Assembly: GCA_945895265.1 (NCBI GenBank)
Contig: CAMDEF010000026.1
Location: forward strand, 1-52,135
DNA: 52,135 bases
Direction of reading: 5' to 3'
Source: Bordetella parapertussis
GTDB taxonomy: Bacteria > Pseudomonadota > Gammaproteobacteria > Burkholderiales > Burkholderiaceae_B
Shown here: in pieces, positions 8,496 through 16,781 of the stretch
Numbering within the stretch: the stretch's first letter is position 1
Layout of the letters: the number at the start of each line of letters is the position of its first letter
Translations under genes and position numbers: made by a program
Notes under the pieces: model-generated
Seen by the model: only the letters and a program-made list of their open reading frames with translations
What the model was told of the DNA's origin: nothing
The model's database searches: none

Positions 8496-9527
8496 ATGAG
8501 TCAGCTTTTGGTATTTTTCTCAACGCTGGTGTTGGCCTTGTCGCTAGGCAATCAGGCCACTGCACAGCAAAAGCTAGTGGTCGCGGGGTATGGTGGTTCG
8601 TTCGAAGACATTATGCGAAAAGACATTTTCCCGGCTTTTGAAAAAAAGCATAACGTCAAGATTGATTTTGTTGCTGGCAATTCAACCAATACCGTTGCAC
8701 GCCTGCAGGCACAAAAAGGCAATCAAGAGATTGATGTGGCAATTGTGGATGACGGCCCAATGTATCAGGCGATTGCTTTAGGCTTTTGTGCGCCAATCGA
8801 AGGCCTGCCGGTTGATGATCTATACAAAACTGCACGTTACAAAGACGATAAAGCGGTGGGCTTAGGCATTGTGGCTACGGGCCTGATGTACAACAAAAAG
8901 ATTTTTGCCGAAAAAGGCTGGGCAGTACCAACTTCTTGGAACGATCTGGCGGATCCAAAATTTAAGAAACTTGTTGTGATTCCGCCCCTCAATAACACCT
9001 ATGGCTTGCATGCAGTCATCGAGTTTGCTCGGCAAGGCGGAGGCGGTGAAAAGAATATCGATCCCGGTTTCAAAGCATTTAAGGATAAAGTTGGGCCAAA
9101 CGTGTTGGTGTACGAGCCCTCGCCTGGCAAAATGACTGAGCTCTTTCAAAGCGGCCAAGCGGTAATTGGCGTTTGGGGTACTGGTCGCGTGAAGTCTTTT
9201 GCGGATACGGGTTTCCCAGTCGGGTTTGTGTATCCTAAAGAAGGCGCATATGCCTTACTCGCTTCGGCGTGTCCGGTCGCCAAACCAAAGGCTAACCCTC
9301 TAGCACAAGAATTTGTTCGCTATCTGTTAACCCCTGAAATTCAAAGCGTCATGGGTAGCTCGTACGGCTATGGTCCGGTTAACAAAAAAGCGACTATTAA
9401 AGACGATGTCAATGTCCCCCTGCCGATCGGCAAGCGTGCGGCGGACTTGATCGTTGCTGACTGGGACGTCATTAACAACAACCGTGACGCCTGGAATAAA
9501 CGTTGGACACGTGAAATTGAGCGCTAA
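8496..9527 (+). CDS. ABC importer periplasmic binding protein (polyamine/opine type)
   Basis: A 343-residue extracellular solute-binding protein of the PotD/spermidine-putrescine-like class. The start at 8496 is fixed by AGGAGA seven bases upstream and gives a standard signal peptide (LLVFFSTLVLALSLGNQATAQ). The mature part opens with the family block LVVAGYGGSFEDIMRKDIFP and contains VLVYEPSPGKMTELFQSGQA, typical of iron/polyamine-like receptors. It is the first gene of an operon with one ATPase and two permeases, then flavin oxidases, so its ligand is probably a cationic amine, opine or imino acid. The exact ligand cannot be read from sequence. Confidence 0.93.
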   Translation: MSQLLVFFSTLVLALSLGNQATAQQKLVVAGYGGSFEDIMRKDIFPAFEKKHNVKIDFVAGNSTNTVARLQAQKGNQEIDVAIVDDGPMYQAIALGFCAPIEGLPVDDLYKTARYKDDKAVGLGIVATGLMYNKKIFAEKGWAVPTSWNDLADPKFKKLVVIPPLNNTYGLHAVIEFARQGGGGEKNIDPGFKAFKDKVGPNVLVYEPSPGKMTELFQSGQAVIGVWGTGRVKSFADTGFPVGFVYPKEGAYALLASACPVAKPKANPLAQEFVRYLLTPEIQSVMGSSYGYGPVNKKATIKDDVNVPLPIGKRAADLIVADWDVINNNRDAWNKRWTREIER

Positions 9528-9561
9528 TGTTTGATCGTCTAAGTATCAGTGCTGCTGTGCC

Positions 9562-10617
9562 ATGAGCTACCTTGTTTTAAATAACTTGACCAAGCGGTAT
9601 GGCGCTGCCGCCGCAGTCGACGGGCTGAGCCTGTCGATTGCGCAAGGCGAGTTTGTCTCGCTCTTGGGCCCGTCGGGTTGCGGTAAAACAACCACCCTGC
9701 AAATGATTGCAGGGTTTGTTGAACCAACGGCTGGCAGCATTGTGCTAAACGGAAAAGAGTTGCGCACTGTCCCTGCGAATCGACGGGGTCTAGGGATTGT
9801 GTTTCAAAACTACGCGCTGTTTCCACATATGACGGCTGCGCAAAATGTGGCCTTTGGCCTTGAGATGCAGGGCGTGTCAACCGCAGAGTGTGCCGATCGC
9901 GTGGCCGACATTCTTAAAATGGTGGGACTCACGCATCTGGCCGATCGTTACCCGGCCCGTATGTCAGGAGGTCAACAACAGCGTGTGGCGTTAGCACGCG
10001 CCTTGGTGATCAAACCGAGTGTGTTGTTGCTTGACGAGCCCTTGTCCAATCTTGATGCCAAGTTGCGCGAAGAGATGCAGCTTGAGTTGCGTAGTATTCA
10101 ACGCACACTGGGCACCACAACGGTGTTGGTGACACACGATCAATCCGAGGCGCTTGCGTTGTCGGATCGCATTGTTGTGATGAACCAAGGTAAGGTAGAG
10201 CAAATCGCCGAGCCGTTCGCGGCCTATGAGCAACCCCAGTCTGAGTTTGTGGGTGGTTTTTTAGGTAAGGCAAATATTTTTAAAACTGAGGCAGAGCTCT
10301 CTGCTGTGACACCCTCTATTCGGATTGGTGAAGCCGTGCTGCCACTTGACGGTGTACCAATGCCTTTAGGAAGCGTGCTCGTACGCCCAGAAAAAATTCT
10401 TTTTACAGAGGCACAGCCCTCTGCTTTGCCAGGCCTCATGAAGACGCGCGTGTTTCAGGGCAATCACTGGTTATGTCAGGTAAGTACGTCGGTCGGCGAT
10501 GTTCTGGTGATTCGACAAAATGATGGCGTCGCCGTGCCAGAAGAAGGTACAGCTGTGCATATGCGTTGGCGTGCGCAGGATATGCGTGCAGTCTTGTCCT
10601 CTCAGCTGAAAGCTTAG
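9562..10617 (+). CDS. ABC importer ATP-binding protein (PotA-like)
   Basis: A 351-residue ATPase that powers the importer. Walker A is GPSGCGKT (36-43), the Q-loop is VFQNYALFPHM, the signature is MSGGQQQR (134-141), Walker B is VLLLDEP (154-160), and the H-loop is VTHDQSEAL. The last 110 residues form the regulatory TOBE-like domain found in PotA/MalK-type proteins. It lies 34 bp after the binding protein and 10 bp before the first permease, so all are surely co-transcribed. No frameshift or missing motif. Confidence 0.95.
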   Translation: MSYLVLNNLTKRYGAAAAVDGLSLSIAQGEFVSLLGPSGCGKTTTLQMIAGFVEPTAGSIVLNGKELRTVPANRRGLGIVFQNYALFPHMTAAQNVAFGLEMQGVSTAECADRVADILKMVGLTHLADRYPARMSGGQQQRVALARALVIKPSVLLLDEPLSNLDAKLREEMQLELRSIQRTLGTTTVLVTHDQSEALALSDRIVVMNQGKVEQIAEPFAAYEQPQSEFVGGFLGKANIFKTEAELSAVTPSIRIGEAVLPLDGVPMPLGSVLVRPEKILFTEAQPSALPGLMKTRVFQGNHWLCQVSTSVGDVLVIRQNDGVAVPEEGTAVHMRWRAQDMRAVLSSQLKA

Positions 10618-10627
10618 CTGGTCAACG

Positions 10628-11491
10628 ATGACGGCGATCAAACCTACGCAAGCGCCCTGGCTACTGAGTACACCAGCGTTGGTGCTATACGCCACCTTTT
10701 TAATTGCGCCGCTTGCCAGCGTATTTTTGATCAGTTTTTTTAATTTCGAGTTTTACGGTGGGATACAAGTTTCGTTCTCGCTGAATAACTATCTTGAAAT
10801 CTTGACCGACAGCTACTACTACGAAGTGTTCGCGCGCACTTTTGGTGTGGCCTTGGCGGTCACACTTGCTTGCGTGGTGCTGGGTACCGCTGAGGCCTAT
10901 GTCTTGTCGCGCATGCGCAATCCCTGGAAAGGCTTGTTCTTGATGGTGGTGTTGGGGCCGCTTTTGATTTCAGTGGTGGTTCGTACCTTGGGCTGGGCGT
11001 TGTTGTTTGGTTCGACCGGTTTAATTAGTAAAGCTCTGCAAGCCTTAGGCTTGGCGTCAGGGCCAGTGAGTTTGATGTATTCAAATCTGGGTGTCGGGAT
11101 TGCGCTTACGCATGTGATGGTGCCCTTCATGGTGATCGCCGTGTGGGCCTCGCTGCAACGAATCAACCCCTCGACCGAAGCTGCGGCGTTATCGCTGGGC
11201 GCCAGTCAGTTCACGGTGATCAGGCGTGTGATTGTGCCGCAAGTGATGCCTGGGATCCTATCGGGTTCGATCATGGTGTTTGCGATGTCGGCTAGCGCTT
11301 TTGCGACCCCTGCGATTGTGGGCGGGCGGCGCTTAAAAACAGTCGCGACCGCAGCCTACGATGAGTTTTTGAATACGTTGAACTGGCCTCTTGGTGCGGC
11401 TCTGGCAATGCTTTTGTTGGTGGCGACAATTGTCGTGTTGATTTCGACCAATCGTTTAATCGAGAAGCGCTACGGCGCGGTCTTCAATTAA
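10628..11491 (+). CDS. ABC importer permease (PotB-like)
   Basis: A 287-residue inner-membrane permease with about six hydrophobic helices. The cytoplasmic EAA loop that contacts the ATPase is visible (STEAAALSLGASQFTVIRRV, about residue 180). It pairs with the downstream permease as PotB pairs with PotC. It is separated by 10 bp from the ATPase gene and 10 bp from the next permease. Substrate shared with the binding protein. Confidence 0.93.
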   Translation: MTAIKPTQAPWLLSTPALVLYATFLIAPLASVFLISFFNFEFYGGIQVSFSLNNYLEILTDSYYYEVFARTFGVALAVTLACVVLGTAEAYVLSRMRNPWKGLFLMVVLGPLLISVVVRTLGWALLFGSTGLISKALQALGLASGPVSLMYSNLGVGIALTHVMVPFMVIAVWASLQRINPSTEAAALSLGASQFTVIRRVIVPQVMPGILSGSIMVFAMSASAFATPAIVGGRRLKTVATAAYDEFLNTLNWPLGAALAMLLLVATIVVLISTNRLIEKRYGAVFN

Positions 11492-11501
11492 AGGGGCACA
11501 C

Positions 11502-12305
11502 ATGTTTCTACGTAACGGCCCCAGCGGTTTAATTTTTCATACGCTTTTCATTTTATTTATTCTTGCGCCAATCATCATGGTCTGTGCTGTTGCCTTCACG
11601 GGAGATGGCTTTATTTCGTTACCCGTGAATGGCTTGTCACTTCGCTGGTTCAAAGCGATCTTGAATAACCCGCGTTTTATGGATGCGTTTGTCTTTAGCC
11701 TGGGGCTTGGCTTAATCTCGGCCACGATCGCGATTGTGATTGCAATCCCGTCTGCACTGGCCACCGCTCGCTATCAGTTTCGCGGGCGCGAAGCCTTGAT
11801 GGCATTTTTCTTATCGCCCTTGATGATCCCGCATATTGTTCTGGGCTTGGCTTTTTTAAAGTTCTTTACCAGCATCGGGGTGTCAGGCACCTATTTTGGC
11901 TTAGTCGTCGCACATACGATTGTGGTGATGCCCTATGCGCTCAGACTGGTACTTGCCTCAGCGACGGGTCTTGATCCGTCTCTTGAGCGTGCGGCGTTGT
12001 CGCTGGGGGCGTCTACCTGGACCACGTTTCGTCGTATCGTTTTGCCGCTCATTATGCCTGGCGTGGTCAGTGGTTGGGTGATTGCTTTTATCACCAGTTT
12101 TGACGAACTGACGATGTCGATTTTTATCGCCTCGCCTTCGACCACAACCTTGCCTGTGCGAATTTTCTTGCACATTGAAGATACGATTGATCCGCTGGTC
12201 ACAGCGGTGTCAGCCGCACTGATTTACATCACCATGATTGCGATTTTTATTCTTGATCGTGCCATTGGACTTGAAACACTTTTTGTTGGAAAGGGACGTG
12301 CTTGA
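11502..12305 (+). CDS. ABC importer permease (PotC-like)
   Basis: A 267-residue second permease with about six membrane helices and an EAA loop (SLERAALSLGASTWTTFRRI, about residue 160). An AAAGGGG ribosome site precedes the ATG. Its TGA stop overlaps the start of the first oxidase gene by one base (TGATG), so transport and oxidation genes are translationally coupled. This coupling is good evidence that the imported compound is the substrate of the oxidases that follow. Confidence 0.93.
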   Translation: MFLRNGPSGLIFHTLFILFILAPIIMVCAVAFTGDGFISLPVNGLSLRWFKAILNNPRFMDAFVFSLGLGLISATIAIVIAIPSALATARYQFRGREALMAFFLSPLMIPHIVLGLAFLKFFTSIGVSGTYFGLVVAHTIVVMPYALRLVLASATGLDPSLERAALSLGASTWTTFRRIVLPLIMPGVVSGWVIAFITSFDELTMSIFIASPSTTTLPVRIFLHIEDTIDPLVTAVSAALIYITMIAIFILDRAIGLETLFVGKGRA

Positions 12306-13477
12306 TGAGCAACACAACAGAACATGAGGCACTTGCCCCGCCGCGGCCGCGTCATCATAAGGGGGTGTACGACGCCTTAGTGATTGGCGGCGGCTTAGTC
12401 GGCTCGGCGGTGGCGTTTGGCCTGCGCCAAAAAGTCGATCATGTCGCGGTGCTAGACGAAGGCGATATCGCTTTTCGCGCTTCACGCGGTAACTTTGGCT
12501 TGGTGTGGGTGCAGAGCAAAGGCATGGGGATGCCGGCGTACGGACACTGGACCATGTCTTCCCAAGCCTTGTGGCCTGAGTTGGCGCGTCTGCTGAATGA
12601 GATCACGGGTTTAGAGGTTGGTCTCGAGCAGCAAGGTGGCTTACACCCCGTGCTCAATGAAGAAGAATACGAACAACGCATTAAGTTCATGACCACGCTG
12701 ATGGGCCAGCCCGGTATGGTCAAGTACGACTGGAAAATGCTCGATCACAAAGAGCTTAAAGAGTTGGTGCCGGGCATTGGCCCTGAGGTAGTGGGCGCCA
12801 CGCATACCTCTGTCGACGGTGTCGCGAATCCGTTGAAGATGTTGCGCGCGTTACATACGGCTTTTGATCGCCAAAAGGTCGATTATTTGCCACTACACCC
12901 AGTAGGAGAGATTGAACAAAAAAATGGTGTCTTTGAAATGACGACACCACATGGCGTGATTCGTGCGCACAAAGTGGTGTTGGCGTCAGGTTTAAACAAT
13001 CAGACGCTAGGTAACAAGGTGGGTCTCTCTATCCCAGTGCGGCCTCAGCGCGGGCAGATTGTGGTGCTTGAGCGCACTCGTCGCATGTTGCACACTCCCT
13101 TCAGTACCCTGCGCCAGATGGACGAGGGCACCTGGTTGATTGGTGATTCGCAAGAAGAGGCGGGCTACGTCGATGGCATTGTCGGGTTGCCTGTGTTGGC
13201 GACGTTGGCGGATCGTGCTGTGCGTACGATGCCAGCGCTCAAGCACGTGCGCGTGGTGCGGTCCTGGTCAGCCTTGCGTGTCATGTCTAAAGATGGATTT
13301 CCTATTTACGAACAGTCTGCCACGCACCCTGGCGCGTTTGTAGCCACTTGCCATAGCGGTGTCACCTTAGCCGCCGCGCACGCCTTGCGGATTGCCCCCA
13401 TGGTGATTGACGGCGCGCTGCCCGATACGATGGCTCCTTTTTCAACTCGGAGGTTTCATGTTCAACAGGCTGCCTGA
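12305..13477 (+). CDS. FAD-dependent amine/amino-acid oxidoreductase, subunit 1 (DAO family)
   Basis: A 390-residue flavoprotein of the D-amino-acid oxidase / glycine oxidase fold. The FAD-binding GxGxxG motif is VIGGGLVGSAVAFGL (about 27-41) and the C-terminal FAD block is present (CHSGVTLAAAHALRIA). The first 20 residues are an extra polar, His/Pro-containing lead. With the [2Fe-2S] and HcnB-like genes that follow, it resembles the beta-type catalytic subunits of opine oxidase (Oox), hydrogen cyanide synthase (HcnC) and D-hydroxyproline dehydrogenase. Those systems oxidise a C-N bond to an imine and send electrons to the respiratory chain. It overlaps the next gene by 20 bp. Confidence 0.9.
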   Translation: MSNTTEHEALAPPRPRHHKGVYDALVIGGGLVGSAVAFGLRQKVDHVAVLDEGDIAFRASRGNFGLVWVQSKGMGMPAYGHWTMSSQALWPELARLLNEITGLEVGLEQQGGLHPVLNEEEYEQRIKFMTTLMGQPGMVKYDWKMLDHKELKELVPGIGPEVVGATHTSVDGVANPLKMLRALHTAFDRQKVDYLPLHPVGEIEQKNGVFEMTTPHGVIRAHKVVLASGLNNQTLGNKVGLSIPVRPQRGQIVVLERTRRMLHTPFSTLRQMDEGTWLIGDSQEEAGYVDGIVGLPVLATLADRAVRTMPALKHVRVVRSWSALRVMSKDGFPIYEQSATHPGAFVATCHSGVTLAAAHALRIAPMVIDGALPDTMAPFSTRRFHVQQAA

Positions 13478-13766
13478 AGCACAGCAAGCCTTAGCGCTTG
13501 CGCCAGTGGTCGTTACCATTAACGGTGAAACCGTGCGATGTCGCGCGGGCGATAGCGTTGCAGCGGCCTTGTTAGCGGCAGGGCTCAACGAGTGCCGTGA
13601 CACGGCAGTGAAAGACTTGCCGCGTGGCCCGTTTTGTTTGATGGGTATTTGTTACGACTGCCTGGTGATGATCGATGACCAACCTAATCAACAGAGTTGC
13701 ATGATCCCCGTGCGCAGTGGCATGAAAATCGAACGCCAACAAGGCGCACGCGAGGTACAGGCATGA
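13458..13766 (+). CDS. (2Fe-2S)-binding small subunit (HcnA/OoxA-N-like)
   Basis: A 102-residue ferredoxin-like protein of the Fer2_4 type, with cluster cysteines at 60, 65, 68 and 81 (CLMGICYDC then C81). The start at 13458 follows CGGAGG (13448-13453) and lies inside the end of the preceding oxidase gene; the next gene starts in an ATGA overlap. In HcnABC-type and hydroxyproline dehydrogenase complexes such a subunit carries electrons between flavins. Here it is a separate protein rather than fused to the large subunit. Confidence 0.9.
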   Translation: MFNRLPEAQQALALAPVVVTINGETVRCRAGDSVAAALLAAGLNECRDTAVKDLPRGPFCLMGICYDCLVMIDDQPNQQSCMIPVRSGMKIERQQGAREVQA

Positions 13767-15256
13767 TTGCGACGACGCATTGCGAGCTGTTAGTCGTAGG
13801 TGCGGGCCCCGCAGGGCTGGCTGCTGCCACCACCGCCGCGCAACACGGTGTTGCAACAATCTTGTTAGATGAGCAGGCCGCGCCCGGTGGGCAGATTTAT
13901 CGTGCGATGACATCCACGCCGATCCTCGACCGAAAAATCTTGGGCGAAGACTATTGGCATGGTGAATCGCTGCTTGAGCCCTTCAAACAATCTGGGGCGC
14001 AGTACCTGCCCGGCGCAACGGTCTGGGCGGTGGCGCAAATGACTGTGGCCGATGCCACGCAGGGTTTTGAAGTTGGCTATTCAGTTGGGGGTGAGGCGCG
14101 TATGTTGCACGCCAAACAGATCGTGTTGGCTACCGGCGCACAAGAGCGCCCGTTTCCGATCCCAGGCTGGACTTTGCCTGGCGTGATGACAGCAGGTGCT
14201 GCGCAAGTGTTATTGAAGTCTTCTGGGCTTGTGCCTGGCAAGGGGACGATACTGGCTGGCTGTGGCCCTCTGTTGTATCTCATCGCGTGGCAATATTTGA
14301 ATGCAGGGATCAAGGTCGACGCGTTGCTTGATACGACACCGCCTGGACGTTTAGGTAAAGCCTTGCGTCACGCGTGGGGGTTTTTGACGTCACCGTATCT
14401 TGTCAAAGGCTTGAAGCTTTTGCGTGAAGTGAAAGCTCAAGTTCGTATTGTGAAAGGCGTGACGTCGCTAGAAGCGCTGCCAGGTGACGCCCAAAAAGGA
14501 TATACCCAAGAAGGAAACGGCCAAAATAATCAAGCGTTGCAAAGCGTTCGTTTTACTGCGGGTGGTCGTACCGAGACGCTAGCTGCCACGCAACTACTCT
14601 TGCATCAAGGTGTGATCCCCAATATCAATCTTGCGCAAGCAGTAGGTGTTGAACAACAATGGAATGAATTGCTGCTGTGCTGGGAGCCCAAGGTTGATTC
14701 GTGGGGCGGCACCAATGTACCGGCAGTCAGCATCGCGGGTGATGGCGGTGGCATTGCGGGCGCCTGGGCGGCCGAGCACCGCGGCCGTCTGTCTGCGTTA
14801 CAGGTTGCGCATCAGCTAGGCAAACTTACGGCGGCGCAACGTGACGCCGCTAGTGCTGCGCCGCGCGCTGCGTTTATGCGTGCTGTTCAGGGGCGCGAGT
14901 TTTTCGACACGCTGTATCAAGCACCCGAGCAGTTTCGTTTGCCCACGGGCGACACCATCGTGTGCCGTTGCGAAGAAATCACCGCTGCGCAGGTGCGCGA
15001 AACCGTCAGCTTAGGATGTCCTGGCCCGAATCAGATGAAATCTTTTTTGCGTTGTGGCATGGGGCCGTGTCAGGGGCGCTTTTGCAGCGTCACGGTCACT
15101 GAACTGATTGCACAAGAACGTAACGTCACTCCGCAAGAGGTGGGTCATTATCGTTTGCGCTTTCCAACTAAGCCGTTAACGCTTGGTGAGTTGGCGGCAC
15201 TGCCACAAACAGACGACTCTAAAAAAGCTGTGATCCGTTTAAAGAAAGCGGTGTGA
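13763..15256 (+). CDS. NAD(P)/FAD-dependent oxidoreductase with C-terminal 2Fe-2S domain (HcnB-like)
   Basis: A 497-residue pyridine-nucleotide-disulfide-type flavoprotein. The first dinucleotide site is VVGAGPAGLAAATTA (11-25). A central second dinucleotide region follows (TILAGCGPLLYLIAW), then an FAD block near 340 (VSIAGDGGGIAGAWAAEHRG). The C-terminal 80 residues hold a BFD-like [2Fe-2S] motif (VCRCEEIT, then FLRCGMGPCQGRFC). This is the architecture of the HcnB, opine oxidase alpha and LhpF-type subunits. It is coupled by ATGA overlap to the small [2Fe-2S] gene. Residues 255-275 are a Gln/Gly-rich stretch of low conservation. Confidence 0.9.
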   Translation: MIATTHCELLVVGAGPAGLAAATTAAQHGVATILLDEQAAPGGQIYRAMTSTPILDRKILGEDYWHGESLLEPFKQSGAQYLPGATVWAVAQMTVADATQGFEVGYSVGGEARMLHAKQIVLATGAQERPFPIPGWTLPGVMTAGAAQVLLKSSGLVPGKGTILAGCGPLLYLIAWQYLNAGIKVDALLDTTPPGRLGKALRHAWGFLTSPYLVKGLKLLREVKAQVRIVKGVTSLEALPGDAQKGYTQEGNGQNNQALQSVRFTAGGRTETLAATQLLLHQGVIPNINLAQAVGVEQQWNELLLCWEPKVDSWGGTNVPAVSIAGDGGGIAGAWAAEHRGRLSALQVAHQLGKLTAAQRDAASAAPRAAFMRAVQGREFFDTLYQAPEQFRLPTGDTIVCRCEEITAAQVRETVSLGCPGPNQMKSFLRCGMGPCQGRFCSVTVTELIAQERNVTPQEVGHYRLRFPTKPLTLGELAALPQTDDSKKAVIRLKKAV

Positions 15257-15275
15257 ACCTCGAGTAACGATTGCA

Positions 15276-16433
15276 ATGACAGAACACGCGCACACCGCAC
15301 CCGTCATCATTATTGGTGGTGGGTTGCATGGAAGTTCAACCGCCCTGCATCTGGCGCGCGCGGGTGTTCACGCATTAGTGCTTGAAAAAAACTACATTGC
15401 CCGTCATGCGTCTGGGGTCAATGCAGGAGGGGTGCGAACGCTTAGTCGGCATCTGGCAGAGGTGCCCTTGTCGCTAGCTTCGCGTGAAATCTGGTTAACG
15501 CTACAAGACTGGGTCGACGACGATTGCGGCTTTGATCAAAACGGCCAAATGCGTGTGGCCGAAGACGAGGCAGATGTTGCAACATTGCGTACGCGCTTAC
15601 AAACCATGCATGAGCACGGTTATACCCACGAAGAGTGGCTAGACGCTGACGAGGTGCGTACGATCGTGCCGGCGATCACGCCCAGCATTCAGGGCGGTTT
15701 GATTGTGCGTGCCGATGGCTCGGCCGACCCCTATCGCACGACCCGTGCGTTTAGATTTAAAGCGCAAAGCTTAGGCGCACGCGTCATCGAAGGCATTCAG
15801 GTACTACACCTGCAGCGCAGTGCCGGTCTGTGGCAGGTGCAAACCGATCAAGGCCTGTTTACTGCCCCTATTTTGGTCAACTGTGCAGGTGCTTGGGCCG
15901 ATAAAATCGCGGCCCAAATGGGTGAGCCTGTGCCGCTTGACCCAGTGGGGCCCATGATGCTGGTTACGACCGCGATGCCGCATTTTTTAGATCCGGTCGT
16001 GTTGGGCACCGGGCGCCCGCTGTCGTTTAAACAGCGGGCCAACGGTACGGTACTAATTGGCGGGGGGCGTTTGGCTTACGTCGATCGCGAGCGTGACTGG
16101 AGCGAACTTGATTTCAGACAACTTGCCCAAGGTGCCCGAACGGTATGCGATTTATTTCCGCATATGAAACAAGCTGTCATTAGCCGTGGTTGGGCCGGCA
16201 TTGAGGCGCAGATGCCAGACGGGATTCCGGTAATTGGCCCAAGCAGTACTGAACAAGACCTGTATCATGCCTTTGGGTTCTCAGCGCATGGGTTTCAGAT
16301 GGGGCCTATCGTTGGTAAGATCACCTCCGACTTGATCACCACAGGTCAAACAGATTTACCGATTACCCCTTTTTCAATCGCGCGCTTTCAAACAGGTGCG
16401 CCTTCTCTTACTCAGGAGCATTTTCATGGCTAA
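15276..16433 (+). CDS. FAD-dependent oxidoreductase, subunit 2 (DAO family)
   Basis: A second DAO-type flavoprotein of 385 residues with the FAD motif IIIGGGLHGSSTALHLARAG (about 11-30) and the C-terminal block HAFGFSAHGFQMGP. The region ARHASGVNAGGVR matches the flavin-site loop of sarcosine/hydroxyproline-type enzymes. Having two DAO paralogues in one operon is unusual compared with HcnABC (one). One may be the amine dehydrogenase and the other may act on a different enantiomer or a later intermediate; which does what is not readable from sequence. The end overlaps ridA by 8 bp. Confidence 0.9.
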   Translation: MTEHAHTAPVIIIGGGLHGSSTALHLARAGVHALVLEKNYIARHASGVNAGGVRTLSRHLAEVPLSLASREIWLTLQDWVDDDCGFDQNGQMRVAEDEADVATLRTRLQTMHEHGYTHEEWLDADEVRTIVPAITPSIQGGLIVRADGSADPYRTTRAFRFKAQSLGARVIEGIQVLHLQRSAGLWQVQTDQGLFTAPILVNCAGAWADKIAAQMGEPVPLDPVGPMMLVTTAMPHFLDPVVLGTGRPLSFKQRANGTVLIGGGRLAYVDRERDWSELDFRQLAQGARTVCDLFPHMKQAVISRGWAGIEAQMPDGIPVIGPSSTEQDLYHAFGFSAHGFQMGPIVGKITSDLITTGQTDLPITPFSIARFQTGAPSLTQEHFHG

Positions 16434-16779
16434 CATTACTCGCTTAGATTCAAACGCACGGCTCAGCCGTGTGGTCATTCATGGTGATACGGTTTATGTT
16501 GCAGGCATCACTTCAAGCGTCAAGGGTGACATCGTCGAGCAAACGCGCGATGTGTTTCGCCAAATCGATGGCTATTTAGCCGCTGCCGGTTCAGACAAGC
16601 ATCACCTGTTGACTGCACAAATCTGGCTAAAAGACATCACTGCAGATTTTGCGGGTATGAATAGCGTGTGGGCTGAATGGGCGCCTAAAGAGGCGTTACC
16701 CACACGTGCAACAGGTGAAGTCAAACTGGCTGCACCCGATTTGTTGGTTGAAGTGATCGTTTCTGCTGCCAAAAAATAA
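16426..16779 (+). CDS. RidA-family enamine/imine deaminase
   Basis: A 117-residue YjgF/YER057c/UK114 (RidA) protein that hydrolyses reactive 2-imino/enamine acids to oxo acids. The key Arg lies in LPTRATGEV and the C-terminal acidic position in LVEVIVSA. The start at 16426 is preceded by CAGGAG (16413-16418) and overlaps the end of the DAO gene. Its place directly after C-N-oxidising flavoproteins fits removal of the imine product. The flavoprotein gene at 16782 begins 2 bp later. Confidence 0.92.
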   Translation: MANITRLDSNARLSRVVIHGDTVYVAGITSSVKGDIVEQTRDVFRQIDGYLAAAGSDKHHLLTAQIWLKDITADFAGMNSVWAEWAPKEALPTRATGEVKLAAPDLLVEVIVSAAKK

Positions 16780-16781
16780 GT

